Source: Actinocrinis sp046724665 (lineage in GTDB: Bacteria > Actinomycetota > Actinomycetes > Streptomycetales > Catenulisporaceae). From it: 21,143 nucleotides of DNA. A program made the translations under genes and the position numbers. Shown in pieces: positions 1 to 8,851 of the stretch. Each line of letters starts with the position of its first letter. The stretch's first letter is position 1. The notes beneath the pieces are model-generated. The model saw only the letters and a list, made by a program, of their open reading frames with translations, searched no databases and was not told the DNA's origin. The stretch lies in NCBI GenBank assembly GCA_046724665.1, contig JBKOWZ010000203.1, positions 1 through 21,143 of the forward strand. The letters run 5' to 3'.

Positions 1-691
1 CGTCACGGCCACCGGCCGGACGGCCCTGGCGCTGCGCCGCCGCCTCGGCCTCGCGCGCCGCGCGCAGGTTGGCCACGTCGCCCTTGTAGATCCACACCTT
101 CACGCCGATCCGGCCGAAGGTGGTGCGCGCCTCGTAGAACCCGTAGTCGATGTTCGCCCGCAGCGTGTGCAGCGGAACGCGGCCCTCGCGGTACTGCTCG
201 GACCGGCTCATCTCCGCGCCGCCGAGGCGGCCGGAGACCTGCACCTTGATGCCCTTGGCACCGGCCTTCATGGTGGACTGGATCGCCTTGCGCATCGCGC
301 GGCGGAACGCCACCCGGCTGGAGAGCTGCTCGGCCACGCCCTGCGCGACCAGCTGCGCGTCGATCTCCGGGTTCTTCACCTCGAGGATGTTCAGCTGCAC
401 CTGCTTGCCGGTCAGCTTCTCCAGCTCGCCGCGGATCCGCTCGGCCTCCGCGCCGCGGCGGCCGATGACGATGCCCGGACGCGCGGTGTGGATGTCCACC
501 CGCACGCGGTCGCGGGTGCGCTCGATCTCCACCTTGGAGATGCCGGCGCGCTCCATGCCGGTGGTCATCAGCTTGCGGATGGCGACGTCTTCCTTGACGT
601 ACGCCTTGTACAGCTTGTCGGCGTACCAGCGCGACTTGAAGTCGGTGGTGATGCCCAGGCGGAACCCGTGCGGGTTGACTTTCTGGCCCAT
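1..691 (-). CDS. rpsC: 30S ribosomal protein S3, C-terminus cut by window edge
   Basis: S3 lies on the head of the 30S subunit at the mRNA entry channel. My reading of the minus strand gives an open frame of 230 codons from ATG at 691 to the left edge without a stop. It begins MGQKVNPHGFRLG, the classic S3 start. A KH type 2 domain is visible with the motif GIVIGRRGAE (about residue 80), followed by the S3 C-terminal domain (SGRLGGAEMSRSEQYREG, then LRANIDYG). The last visible residues (AAQRQGRPAGGRD) belong to the variable actinobacterial tail, so only the extreme C-terminus is missing. The ATG shares its A with the TAA stop of rplV (TAATG), which implies coupled translation. It is the last visible gene of the S10 operon. 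rplP and rpmC would be expected beyond the window. Confidence 0.97.
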   Translation of the reverse strand, partial: MGQKVNPHGFRLGITTDFKSRWYADKLYKAYVKEDVAIRKLMTTGMERAGISKVEIERTRDRVRVDIHTARPGIVIGRRGAEAERIRGELEKLTGKQVQLNILEVKNPEIDAQLVAQGVAEQLSSRVAFRRAMRKAIQSTMKAGAKGIKVQVSGRLGGAEMSRSEQYREGRVPLHTLRANIDYGFYEARTTFGRIGVKVWIYKGDVANLRAAREAEAAAQRQGRPAGGRD

Positions 692-1095
692 TACCGGGTC
701 CTGCCCTTCTTGGCGGCGTCTACCTTCGCCGGAACGAACTCCTCGACCACGATGGTGATGTGGCTGCTGCGCTTGCGGATCCGGTACGCCCGGCCCTGCG
801 CGCGCGGCTGGAAGCGCTTGAGCGTCGGGCCCTCGTCCACGTACGCCGCGGCGATGAACAGGTCGCCGAACAGGTTCTTGTTGTGGCGCGCGTTGGCGGC
901 GGCCGACGCGACGGCCTTGTACACCGGCGTGGCGGCGGCCCAGGGCGCGAACTTCAGGTAGTCCAGCGCCTTGTCCACCGGCAGCCCGCGCACCTCGTTG
1001 ACCACGCGACGCACCTTCATCGGGGTCATCGGGATGTGCTTGGCCTGCGCCAGCGCCTGGTTCTCCGGCAGGTCCTTGGCCTTGTTCTCAGCCAC
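691..1095 (-). CDS. rplV: 50S ribosomal protein L22
   Basis: L22 (134 aa) binds 23S rRNA, and its long hairpin lines the peptide exit tunnel. The family core is clear: the N-terminal motif MTPMKVRRVVNEVRG, the middle AAANARHN, and the C-terminal hairpin PRAQGRAYRIRKRSSHITIVVEE, whose tip region is where macrolide-resistance mutations occur elsewhere. Nothing here looks altered. The start is GTG at 1095, preceded by GGAGG with a 7-nt spacer, a strong ribosome binding site. The gene overlaps the end of rpsS by 8 nt and its stop overlaps the rpsC start, so rpsS, rplV and rpsC are probably translated as a coupled block. The length is slightly above that of the E. coli protein because of a short N-terminal extension and a basic tail, as is usual in actinobacteria. 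Confidence 0.97.
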   Translation of the reverse strand: MAENKAKDLPENQALAQAKHIPMTPMKVRRVVNEVRGLPVDKALDYLKFAPWAAATPVYKAVASAAANARHNKNLFGDLFIAAAYVDEGPTLKRFQPRAQGRAYRIRKRSSHITIVVEEFVPAKVDAAKKGRTR

Positions 1096-1369
1096 GGCGC
1101 GACCTCCGGTCTTCCTTCACGTGACCCTTGAACGTGCGGGTCGGCGCGAACTCGCCGAGCTTGTGGCCGACCATCGACTCGGTGATGAACACCGGGACGT
1201 GCTTGCGGCCGTCGTGCACGGCGATGGTGTGGCCCAGCATGTCCGGGACGATCATGGAGCGCCGGGACCACGTCTTGATGACGTTCTTGGTGCCCTTCTC
1301 GTTCTGTACGTCCACCTTCTTCTGTAGGTGGTCGTCCACGAAGGGACCCTTCTTGAGACTGCGCGGCAT
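1088..1369 (-). CDS. rpsS: 30S ribosomal protein S19
   Basis: S19 (93 aa) sits on the 30S head, pairs with S13 and contacts the A-site finger bridge. The sequence begins MPRSLKKGPFVDDHL and contains IKTWSRRSMIVPDMLG and the C-terminal block VGHKLGEFAPTRTFKGH, all diagnostic of S19. The ATG is preceded by a near-perfect AGGAGG with a 5-nt spacer, which settles the start. It begins 12 nt after the rplB stop. Its last codons overlap the GTG start of rplV by 8 nt. The length is normal for the family. Confidence 0.97.
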   Translation of the reverse strand: MPRSLKKGPFVDDHLQKKVDVQNEKGTKNVIKTWSRRSMIVPDMLGHTIAVHDGRKHVPVFITESMVGHKLGEFAPTRTFKGHVKEDRRSRRG

Positions 1370-1381
1370 CTAGACCTCCTC

Positions 1382-2218
1382 CTAGCGCTTCTTGTTCGTC
1401 TTGCGACGACGGACGATGAGCTTGTCGCTGGCCTTGCCCGGCTTGCGGGTGCGGCCCTCCTTCTGGCCCCACGGGGACACCGGGTGGCGTCCGCCGGAGG
1501 TCTTGCCCTCGCCACCGCCGTGCGGGTGGTCGATCGGGTTCATCGCCACGCCGCGGACGGTCGGGCGCTTGCCCTTCCACCGCATCCGGCCGGCCTTGCC
1601 CCAGTTGATGTTGCTCTGCTCGGCGTTGCCGACCTCGCCGACGGTGGCACGGCAGCGCGCGTCGACGTTGCGGATCTCGCCGGAGGGCATGCGCAGCTGC
1701 GCGTACGGCCCGTCCTTGGCCACCAGCTGCACGCTGGCCCCGGCCGAGCGGGCGATCTTCGCGCCGCCGCCGGGCCGCAGCTCGATGGCGTGGATGATGG
1801 TGCCGGTCGGGATGTTGCGCAGCGGCAGATTGTTGCCCGGCTTGATGTCGGCGTCGGGACCCGACTCGATCCGGTCGCCCTGCTGGAGCTTGGCCGGCGC
1901 GATGATGTAGCGCTTCGCGCCGTCGGCGAAATGCAGCAGCGCGATGCGCGCGGTGCGGTTCGGGTCGTACTCGATGTGCGCGACCTTCGCCGGTACGCCG
2001 TCCTTGTCGTCCCGACGGAAGTCGATGACGCGGTACGCGCGCTTGTGGCCGCCGCCCTGGTGGCGGACCGTCACGCGACCCTGCGCGTTGCGGCCGCCCT
2101 TGGAGTGCAGCGGGCGAACCAGCGACTTCTCGGGGAAGTCGCGGGTGATCTCGGCGAAGTCGGCAACGCTGGCGCCGCGGCGACCCGGGGTCGTCGGCTT
2201 GTACTTGCGGATGCCCAT
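1382..2218 (-). CDS. rplB: 50S ribosomal protein L2
   Basis: L2 (278 aa) is a primary 23S rRNA binder needed for subunit joining and peptidyl-transferase activity. It starts MGIRKYKPTTPGRRG. The N-terminal OB-like domain contains KGGRNAQGRVTVRHQGGGHKR. The C-terminal SH3-like domain contains AMNPIDHPHGGGEGKTSGGR, including His231, which corresponds to the functionally important His229 of E. coli L2. The basic tail ends in RRRKTNKKR. The length is standard. The gap to rplW upstream is 45 nt, one of the longer gaps inside this operon. The ribosome binding site (GAGAAG close to the ATG) is only moderate. Confidence 0.98.
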   Translation of the reverse strand: MGIRKYKPTTPGRRGASVADFAEITRDFPEKSLVRPLHSKGGRNAQGRVTVRHQGGGHKRAYRVIDFRRDDKDGVPAKVAHIEYDPNRTARIALLHFADGAKRYIIAPAKLQQGDRIESGPDADIKPGNNLPLRNIPTGTIIHAIELRPGGGAKIARSAGASVQLVAKDGPYAQLRMPSGEIRNVDARCRATVGEVGNAEQSNINWGKAGRMRWKGKRPTVRGVAMNPIDHPHGGGEGKTSGGRHPVSPWGQKEGRTRKPGKASDKLIVRRRKTNKKR

Positions 2219-2263
2219 GGCTTCTCAGATTCCTCTGCGTGTCCTCGGCTGCTCCGGTCCCCC

Positions 2264-2596
2264 TTAGGAGACCGGGCCTCCGAAGATGTCGATCCGGCTC
2301 TTCTTGCTCGCGTCACTCGGGTTCGGATCGACCGAGACGATGGCGCGACGGGTGTCGGGGCGCTTGCCCCAACCGGCGCGGGTGCGCTTGCGCTTGCCCT
2401 TGCGGTTGATCGTGTTCACGCCCGTGACCTCGACGTCGAAGAGCAGCTCGACCGCCTGGCGGATCTGCGTCTTGTTGGCGTCCTTGTGCACGATGAACGT
2501 GTACTTGTTCTCGTCCAGCAGCGCGTAGCTCTTCTCCGAGACCACCGGCCGGATCAGCAGGTCGCGTGCGGCGTTGTAGCGGTCGAACTCGGGCAT
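2264..2596 (-). CDS. rplW: 50S ribosomal protein L23
   Basis: L23 (110 aa) sits at the tunnel exit and docks trigger factor and SRP. The sequence has the family core: an N-terminal RDLLIRPVVSEKSYALL, then NKYTFIVHKDANKTQIRQAVE, and the basic loop NRKGKRKRTRAGWGKRPDTRRAIV. The length is a little above the minimal L23 and matches actinobacterial versions with a short acidic/basic tail. The ATG shares one base with the TGA stop of rplD (TGATG), so translation is likely coupled to rplD. Confidence 0.97.
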   Translation of the reverse strand: MPEFDRYNAARDLLIRPVVSEKSYALLDENKYTFIVHKDANKTQIRQAVELLFDVEVTGVNTINRKGKRKRTRAGWGKRPDTRRAIVSVDPNPSDASKKSRIDIFGGPVS

Positions 2597-3225
2597 CAGG
2601 CCTGGTCTCCTTCCGCGGCGTCCGCCTTCTTGGCCGGACCGGCGACGAAGGCGTCGAACGCGGCCTTGGTGAACACCACGTCGTCGCTGACCATCACGTC
2701 GTACGTGTTGAGCTGGCCCGGGTACAGCAGGTGCACCTCGGGCAGGTTACGCAGCGACTTCCAGGCGTTCTGCTCTTCGCGGCTGAGCACCACAAGCACG
2801 TGCCGCCGGTCGCTGAGCGCCTTGATGGCGGCCAGCGCGGTCTTCGTGTTCGGCTTCTCGGCCACGTCGAAGGCGTCCACGACGTGCACCCGGCCGTTGC
2901 GCGCCCGATCGGAGAGGGCGCCGCGCAGCGCGGCGGCCTTCATCTTCTTCGGGGTGCGCTGCGAGTAGTCGCGCGGCACCGGGCCGTGCACCACGCCGCC
3001 GCCGGTGAACTGCGGCGCGCGGGTCGAGCCCTGGCGGGCGCGGCCGGTGCCCTTCTGCCGGTACGGCTTCCTGCCGCCGCCGGAGACCTCGCCGCGGGTC
3101 TTGGTCTTGTGCGTGCCCTGGCGCGCCGCGGCCTGCTGCGCCACCACGACCTGGTGGATCAGCGGCACGTTCGCCGGGACGTCGAAGATCTCCGGGGGGA
3201 GATCGACAGTCAGAGTAGTGGTCAT
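2596..3225 (-). CDS. rplD: 50S ribosomal protein L4
   Basis: L4 (209 aa) binds domain I of 23S rRNA, and its extended loop reaches the exit tunnel. In gammaproteobacteria it is also the autogenous repressor of the S10 operon, but that has not been shown for actinobacteria. The extended loop is recognisable as GGGRKPYRQKGTGRARQGS, followed by APQFTGGGVVHGP. No deletion or substitution of the kind tied to macrolide resistance is evident. The globular domain continues to FTKAAFDAFV, followed by a short actinobacterial C-terminal tail. It begins 5 nt after the rplC stop with only a weak ribosome binding site, which suggests coupling to rplC. Its stop overlaps the rplW start. Confidence 0.97.
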   Translation of the reverse strand: MTTTLTVDLPPEIFDVPANVPLIHQVVVAQQAAARQGTHKTKTRGEVSGGGRKPYRQKGTGRARQGSTRAPQFTGGGVVHGPVPRDYSQRTPKKMKAAALRGALSDRARNGRVHVVDAFDVAEKPNTKTALAAIKALSDRRHVLVVLSREEQNAWKSLRNLPEVHLLYPGQLNTYDVMVSDDVVFTKAAFDAFVAGPAKKADAAEGDQA

Positions 3226-3230
3226 CTCAC

Positions 3231-3872
3231 TCAGCCCTTAGCAGCCGTCTTGACGAGCACGACGCCGCCGTTGGGGCCGGGGACGGCGCCCTTGATCAGC
3301 AGCAGGCCCTTTTCGGCGTCAACCGCGTGCACGGTCAGGTTCTGTACGGTCACCCGCGCGTTGCCCATCCGGCCGGCCATCCGCACGCCCTTGAACACGC
3401 GGCCCGGGGTGGCGCAGGCGCCGATGGAGCCCGGGGACCGGTGCTTGCGCTGGGTGCCGTGGGCGGCGCCCAGTCCGCGGAAGTTGTGCCGCTTCATGAC
3501 ACCCGCGGTGCCCTTGCCCTTCGAGGTGCCCACGACGTCGATCAGCTGGCCGGCCGCGAAGGCCTCCGCGGTGATCTCCTGGCCGAGGCTGTACTCGGCG
3601 GCGTCGTCGGTGCGCAGTTCCACCAGGTGGCGGCGCGGGGTGACGCCGGCCTTCTCGAAGTGGCCCTTGCGCGGCTTGTTCACCTTGCGCGGGTCGATCT
3701 CGCCGAAGGCGATCTGCACCGCGCTGTATCCGTCGTTCTCGGGGTTGCGCACCTGGGTCACGACGCACGGCCCGGCCTTGACGACGGTCACCGGGACGAC
3801 CCGGTTGTCCGCGTCCCAGACCTGCGTCATGCCGAGCTTCTCGCCCAGGACGCCCTTGATCTGCTTGCCCAT
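3231..3872 (-). CDS. rplC: 50S ribosomal protein L3
   Basis: L3 (213 aa) is an early-assembly protein whose internal loop reaches the peptidyl-transferase centre. I chose ATG 3872 (MGKQIKGVLGEKLGMTQVW) although the frame is open about 13 codons further upstream. This start matches the family N-terminus, has GAGGA 10 nt upstream, and lies 13 nt after the rpsJ stop, whereas the upstream codons would overlap rpsJ. The central L3 signature is visible as GVMKRHNFRGLGAAHGTQ, followed by KHRSPGSIGACATPGRVFKG and the RMAGRMG loop. The length is typical of actinobacteria. Confidence 0.96.
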   Translation of the reverse strand: MGKQIKGVLGEKLGMTQVWDADNRVVPVTVVKAGPCVVTQVRNPENDGYSAVQIAFGEIDPRKVNKPRKGHFEKAGVTPRRHLVELRTDDAAEYSLGQEITAEAFAAGQLIDVVGTSKGKGTAGVMKRHNFRGLGAAHGTQRKHRSPGSIGACATPGRVFKGVRMAGRMGNARVTVQNLTVHAVDAEKGLLLIKGAVPGPNGGVVLVKTAAKG

Positions 3873-3885
3873 GATCGTCAGGTCC

Positions 3886-4194
3886 TCAGAGCTTGATCTC
3901 GATGTCGACACCGGCCGGCAGGTCGAGCCGCATCAGCGAGTCGACGGTCTTCGGCGTGGGGTCGAGGATGTCGATGAGCCGCTTGTGGGTGCGCATCTCG
4001 AAGTGCTCGCGCGAGTCCTTGTACTTGTGCGGCGAGCGGATGACGCAGTACACGTTCTTCTCGGTCGGCAGCGGCACCGGACCCGCGACCTGCGCGCCAG
4101 TGCGGCTCACCGTCTCGACGATCTTGCGCGCCGAGGAGTCGATGACCTCGTGGTCGTAGGCCTTGAGCCTGATGCGGATCTTCTGTCCCGCCAT
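3886..4194 (-). CDS. rpsJ: 30S ribosomal protein S10 (NusE), first gene of the S10 operon
   Basis: S10 (102 aa) is a 30S head protein. It is also the antitermination factor NusE, which partners NusB and binds NusG, linking transcription to translation. The sequence begins MAGQKIRIRLKAYDHEVID and contains the loop region RSPHKYKDSREHFEMRTHKRLIDI and the C-terminal LPAGVDIEIKL. The length is exactly typical. AAGGA lies 13 nt before the ATG, rather far for a ribosome binding site. The gene opens the S10 operon. It is separated from tuf by about 350 nt that contain the tuf terminator, a good promoter and a leader element shared with the str operon. Confidence 0.98.
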   Translation of the reverse strand: MAGQKIRIRLKAYDHEVIDSSARKIVETVSRTGAQVAGPVPLPTEKNVYCVIRSPHKYKDSREHFEMRTHKRLIDILDPTPKTVDSLMRLDLPAGVDIEIKL

Positions 4195-4234
4195 GGCTGC
4201 TTCGATTTCCTTCTACTCGTAATCCGCTGCGGTC

Positions 4235-4273
4235 TGTCCGGTTTTCTCCGACCCACGCGGTCGGGCGTGTCGC
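4235..4273 (-). promoter_or_regulatory. Leader element shared with the rpsL leader (S10 copy)
   Basis: On the minus strand the element reads GCGACACG, then CCCGACCGCGTGGGTCGG, then AGAAAACCGGACA. CCGACC and GGTCGG can pair to form a 6-bp hairpin with loop GCGTG. The copy at 8988-9025 upstream of rpsL is the same except for one transition in the 5' part, one missing base and one substitution in the A-rich joint. This copy lies 40 nt before the rpsJ ATG, inside the transcribed leader if the promoter at 4453-4481 is right. Its presence before two operons points to a regulatory role. A mechanism cannot be read from the sequence. Confidence 0.65.
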
Positions 4274-4452
4274 GGTGCTGCCGCACGCGGGGTCCGACAG
4301 CGGGGCGCTGCCCCACCGGTCACCATCGCTGATGCGCGGGCCCTGGAGGTCCACCACGCAGCTCCACGCCTTCTGGCGAGACCTTCGCGAAGTGGCTGGT
4401 ACTTCACTCCGGGCGCGAGGCGGAAGCGACACTCCCGCCAAGCAACCTGTCC

Positions 4453-4481
4453 AGTATGCCGCAGGATCAGTGCTGGTCCAA
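4453..4481 (-). promoter_or_regulatory. Candidate S10 operon promoter
   Basis: On the minus strand a -35 hexamer TTGGAC (4481-4476) is followed after exactly 17 nt by CATACT (4458-4453), which fits the actinobacterial housekeeping -10 pattern at the second A and final T. Transcription would start near 4446 and give a leader of about 250 nt. The site lies just downstream of the tuf terminator, where an independent S10 promoter makes sense. The call is by motif only. Confidence 0.5.
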
Positions 4482-4490
4482 ATCCACGAA

Positions 4491-4518
4491 GGCCCCTGAG
4501 ACCGAAGCCTCAGGGGCC
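4491..4518 (-). terminator. Intrinsic terminator after tuf
   Basis: This is a perfect 10-bp stem (GGCCCCTGAG / CTCAGGGGCC) with an 8-nt loop, about 22 nt past the tuf stop. On the minus strand the stem is followed by the moderately T-rich TTCGTGGATTTGG rather than a clean T-run. It should end most str operon transcripts. Confidence 0.8.
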
Positions 4519-4540
4519 GAAGGCCGAACGGCCTCCCGTG

Positions 4541-5734
<1,194 letters not shown>

Positions 5735-5812
5735 GATGTCCTCCTGTGGACGGGTGCGGTGCCGGTTCGCTCAGGCTGAGTGTCCGGCGGCTTAACGGTG
5801 GATCGGCTTGGG

Positions 5813-7921
5813 CTACTCGCCGCGCGCCTTCTTGACGATCTCCTCCGCGATGTTCCGGGGAACCTCGGCGTAGGAGTCGAACTGCATGCTGTAGGAGGCA
5901 CGGCCCGAGGTCTTCGACCGAAGGTCGCCGACGTAGCCGAACATCTCCGACAGCGGGACCAGGGCCTTGACGACCCGGGCGCCGAACCGCTCCTCCATGG
6001 CCTGGATCTGGCCACGGCGGGAGTTGAGGTCGCCGATCACGTCGCCGAGGTAGTCCTCCGGCGTGGTGACCTCGACCGCCATCATCGGCTCGAGCAGCGC
6101 GGGGCTCGCCTGGCGGGCGGCCTCCTTGAACGCCATCGAGCCGGCGATCTTGAACGCGAGCTCCGAGGAGTCCACCTCGTGGTACGCGCCGTCGTGCAGG
6201 GTGACCTTCACGCCGACCAGCGGGTAGCCCGCCAGCACGCCGAACTCCATCGCCTCCTGGCAGCCGGCGTCCACCGAGGGGATGTACTCCCGCGGGATGC
6301 GGCCGCCGGTGACGGCGTTGACGAACTCGTAGCCCTCGCCGCCCTCGATCGGCTCGATGCCGATGATGACGCGCGCGTACTGGCCGGAACCGCCGGTCTG
6401 CTTCTTGTGCGTGTACTCGACCTTCGGCACCGCCCTGCGCAGGGTCTCCCGGTAGGCGACCTGCGGCTTGCCGACGTTGGCCTCGACCTTGAACTCGCGG
6501 CGCATGCGGTCCACCAGGATCTCCAGGTGGAGCTCGCCCATGCCGGCGATGATCGTCTGGCCGGTCTCCTCGTCGGTGCGCACCTGGAAGGACGGGTCCT
6601 CCTCGGCCAGGCGCTGGATCGCCGTGCCGAGCTTCTCCTGGTCGCCCTTGGTCTTCGGCTCGATCGCCACCGAGATGACCGGGGCCGGGAAGTTCATCGA
6701 CTCGAGCACCACCGGGTTGGCGCTGTCGGACAGCGTCTCGCCGGTCGTGGTGTCCTTGAGGCCCATCACCGCGACGATGTCGCCCGCGCCGACCGAGGGG
6801 ATCTCCTCGCGCTTGTTGGCGTGCATCCGGTAGATCTTGCCGATCCGCTCCTTGCGGCCCTTGACCGAGTTGAGCACCGCGGTGCCCGACTCGAGCCGGC
6901 CGGAGTACACCCGGACGAAGGTGAGCTTGCCCAGGTGCTGGTCGGTCATGATCTTGAAGGCCAGCGCCGCGAGCGGCTCGGAGTCCGAGGGCTTGCGGTG
7001 GATGACCGTCTCCTCGTCGTTCACCGCGTGGCCGTCGATCGCCTCGACGTCCAGCGGGGACGGCAGGTACCGCACGATCGCGTCGAGCAGCGGCTGCACG
7101 CCCTTGTTCTTGAACGCGGTGCCGCAGAAGACCGGGGTGAGCGAGGAGGCCAGGGTGGCCCGGCGGATGCCCGCGTAGAGCTGCTCCATGGTGGGCTCGG
7201 TGCCCTCCAGGTACAGCTCCATCAGCTCCTCGTCGGCCTCGGCCGAGGTCTCGATGAGCCGGTCGCGCCACTCGGCGGCGGCCTCGGTGTGCGTGGCCGG
7301 GATGTCGACGACGTCGTACATCTCGCCCAGCTTCGCCTCGGGGTTCCAGACCAGGGCCTTCATGGTGACCAGGTCGATGACGCCCTTGAAGTCCGCCTCG
7401 GCGCCGATGGGCAGCTGCATCACCAGCGGGACGGCGTTCAGCCGGCTGACGATCATGTCCACGCAGCGGTGGAACTCGGCGCCGGTGCGGTCCAGCTTGT
7501 TGACGAAGCAGATGCGCGGCACGCCGTACCGGTTGGCCTGGTTCCAGACCGTCTCGGACTGCGGCTCGACCCCGGCCACGCCGTCGAACACGGCGACCGC
7601 GCCGTCCAGGACGCGCAGCGAGCGCTCGACCTCGACGGTGAAGTCCACGTGGCCCGGGGTGTCGATGATGTTGATGGTGTGGTCGACCTCGTCGGTCTTC
7701 CAGTGGCAGGTGACGGCGGCGGAGGTGATGGTGATCCCCCGCTCCTGCTCCTGCTCCATCCAGTCGGTGGTGGCAGCGCCGTCGTGGACCTCGCCGATCT
7801 TGTAGCTCATCCCGGTGTAGTAGAGGATGCGCTCGGTCGTCGTGGTCTTACCGGCGTCGATGTGCGCCATGATGCCGATGTTGCGGACCTTTGCGAGGTC
7901 GAGCGCGGCGTTCGTGGCCAT
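5813..7921 (-). CDS. fusA: Elongation factor G
   Basis: EF-G (702 aa) is the GTPase that drives translocation and, with RRF, ribosome recycling. G motifs: AHIDAGKTT (19-27), RGITITSAA (61-69), DTPGH (87-91) and NKLD (141-144). The G' insert and domains II-V are present, including the domain IV stretch GGSGQYARVIIGIEP and the C-terminal SEMFGYVGDLRSKTSGRASYSMQF. The length is full. The ATG at 7921 gives the standard N-terminus, but the upstream sequence has only a weak purine-rich ribosome binding site (GAAAG and GACGAG). The gap to rpsG is 85 nt and contains a 16-nt palindrome. Confidence 0.99.
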   Translation of the reverse strand: MATNAALDLAKVRNIGIMAHIDAGKTTTTERILYYTGMSYKIGEVHDGAATTDWMEQEQERGITITSAAVTCHWKTDEVDHTINIIDTPGHVDFTVEVERSLRVLDGAVAVFDGVAGVEPQSETVWNQANRYGVPRICFVNKLDRTGAEFHRCVDMIVSRLNAVPLVMQLPIGAEADFKGVIDLVTMKALVWNPEAKLGEMYDVVDIPATHTEAAAEWRDRLIETSAEADEELMELYLEGTEPTMEQLYAGIRRATLASSLTPVFCGTAFKNKGVQPLLDAIVRYLPSPLDVEAIDGHAVNDEETVIHRKPSDSEPLAALAFKIMTDQHLGKLTFVRVYSGRLESGTAVLNSVKGRKERIGKIYRMHANKREEIPSVGAGDIVAVMGLKDTTTGETLSDSANPVVLESMNFPAPVISVAIEPKTKGDQEKLGTAIQRLAEEDPSFQVRTDEETGQTIIAGMGELHLEILVDRMRREFKVEANVGKPQVAYRETLRRAVPKVEYTHKKQTGGSGQYARVIIGIEPIEGGEGYEFVNAVTGGRIPREYIPSVDAGCQEAMEFGVLAGYPLVGVKVTLHDGAYHEVDSSELAFKIAGSMAFKEAARQASPALLEPMMAVEVTTPEDYLGDVIGDLNSRRGQIQAMEERFGARVVKALVPLSEMFGYVGDLRSKTSGRASYSMQFDSYAEVPRNIAEEIVKKARGE

Positions 7922-7971
7922 GGGGGCTCGTCTACTTTCGCGAGTCGGAAAAAGGTGTATCGCCGTGCCGG

Positions 7972-7987
7972 CGGTCAGCGCTGACCG
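7972..7987. repeat. 16-nt perfect palindrome in the rpsG-fusA gap
   Basis: CGGTCAGCGCTGACCG is a perfect palindrome, able to form a 6-bp hairpin with a GCGC loop in RNA or to act as a dyad DNA site. It starts 51 nt upstream of the fusA ATG and lies 19 nt past the rpsG stop. There is no T-run, so it is not an obvious terminator. It may be a processing or attenuation hairpin that tunes the ratio of rpsLG to fusA-tuf. Confidence 0.5.
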
Positions 7988-8006
7988 ACTGCCGCGGCTA
8001 CCGCCG

Positions 8007-8477
8007 TTACCAGCGGTAGTGCGCGAAGGCCTTGTTGGCCTCGGCCATCTTGTGCGTGTCCTCGCGGCGCTTCACCGAGGCGCCGAGCCCGTTGGAGGCG
8101 TCGAGGAGCTCGTTCATCAGCCGCTCGGTCATCGTCTTCTCGCGGCGCGCCCGCGAGTAGGTGACCAGCCAGCGCAGCGCCAGCGTGTTCGAGCGGCCGG
8201 CGCGCACCTCGACCGGGACCTGGTAGGTCGCGCCGCCGACCCGGCGGGACTTGACCTCGATCGCCGGCTTGACGTTCTCCAGGGCGCGCTTGAGCGTGAT
8301 GACCGGGTCGGTTCCGGTCTTCTCCCGGCAGCCCTCGAGGGCGCCGTACACGATGCGCTCGGCGGTGGAGCGCTTGCCGTCCAGCAGGACCTTGTTCACC
8401 AGCGAGGTGACCAGCGGAGAGTTGTAGACCGGATCGACGACGACCGGGTGCTTCGGGGCGGGGCCCTTGCGAGGCAT
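8007..8477 (-). CDS. rpsG: 30S ribosomal protein S7
   Basis: S7 (156 aa) nucleates assembly of the 30S head and contacts E-site tRNA. In E. coli it represses the str operon by binding the rpsL-rpsG spacer, a spacer that does not exist here. The sequence begins MPRKGPAPKHPVVVDPVYNS and contains TAERIVYGALE, then ALENVKPAIEVKSRRVGGATYQVPVEV and the C-terminal REDTHKMAEANKAFAHYRW, all classic S7. Its ATG shares the A of the rpsL TAA stop (TAATG), with GGAGAAGAAG at the end of rpsL as ribosome binding site. Translation is therefore probably coupled to S12. Confidence 0.98.
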   Translation of the reverse strand: MPRKGPAPKHPVVVDPVYNSPLVTSLVNKVLLDGKRSTAERIVYGALEGCREKTGTDPVITLKRALENVKPAIEVKSRRVGGATYQVPVEVRAGRSNTLALRWLVTYSRARREKTMTERLMNELLDASNGLGASVKRREDTHKMAEANKAFAHYRW

Positions 8478-8851
8478 TACTTCTTCTCCTTCTTGGCGCC
8501 GTACCGGCTACGAGCCTGCTTGCGGTTCTTCACGCCCTGGGTGTCCAGGGAACCGCGGATGATCTTGTAGCGGACGCCGGGAAGGTCCTTGACTCGGCCG
8601 CCGCGCACGAGCACGATCGAGTGCTCCTGGAGGTTGTGGCCGACGCCGGGGATGTACGCGGTGACCTCGATGCCGCTGGACAGGCGCACGCGTGCGACCT
8701 TCCGCAGTGCCGAGTTCGGCTTCTTGGGCGTGGTCGTGTAGACGCGGGTGCACACACCGCGCCGCTGCGGGCTGCCCTTGAGCGCAGGAGTCTTGGTCTT
8801 GGTGACCTTGTCCTGCCGGCCCTTGCGGACCAACTGCTGGATCGTGGGCAC
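8477..8851 (-). CDS. rpsL: 30S ribosomal protein S12, first gene of the str operon
   Basis: S12 (124 aa) controls decoding accuracy next to the A site. It begins MPTIQQLVRKGRQDK and has the invariant TPKKPNSALRKVARVRL and VRGGRVKDLPGVRYK. The two positions linked to streptomycin resistance both carry lysine (Lys43 and Lys88), so the protein looks streptomycin-sensitive. Asp89, the usual methylthiolation site, is present. The start is GTG at 8851, preceded by GGAG with a 5-nt spacer. The gene follows a leader region of about 455 nt and overlaps rpsG by one base. Confidence 0.98.
   Translation of the reverse strand: MPTIQQLVRKGRQDKVTKTKTPALKGSPQRRGVCTRVYTTTPKKPNSALRKVARVRLSSGIEVTAYIPGVGHNLQEHSIVLVRGGRVKDLPGVRYKIIRGSLDTQGVKNRKQARSRYGAKKEKK

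Larger units (their letters stand above)
4195..4540 (-). other. tuf-rpsJ intergenic region: tuf terminator, rpsJ promoter and leader
   Basis: This stretch of about 350 nt carries no credible gene. Reading along the minus strand it holds, in order: a small 5-bp hairpin (4521-4534) right after the tuf stop, the tuf terminator (4491-4518), a promoter-like pair (4453-4481), a GC-rich leader of roughly 250 nt with possible local hairpins (for example GGGGC/GCCCC around 4303-4315), the shared leader element (4235-4273), and the rpsJ ribosome binding site. The layout implies that S10 transcription starts here rather than depending only on read-through from the str operon. Confidence 0.7.
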
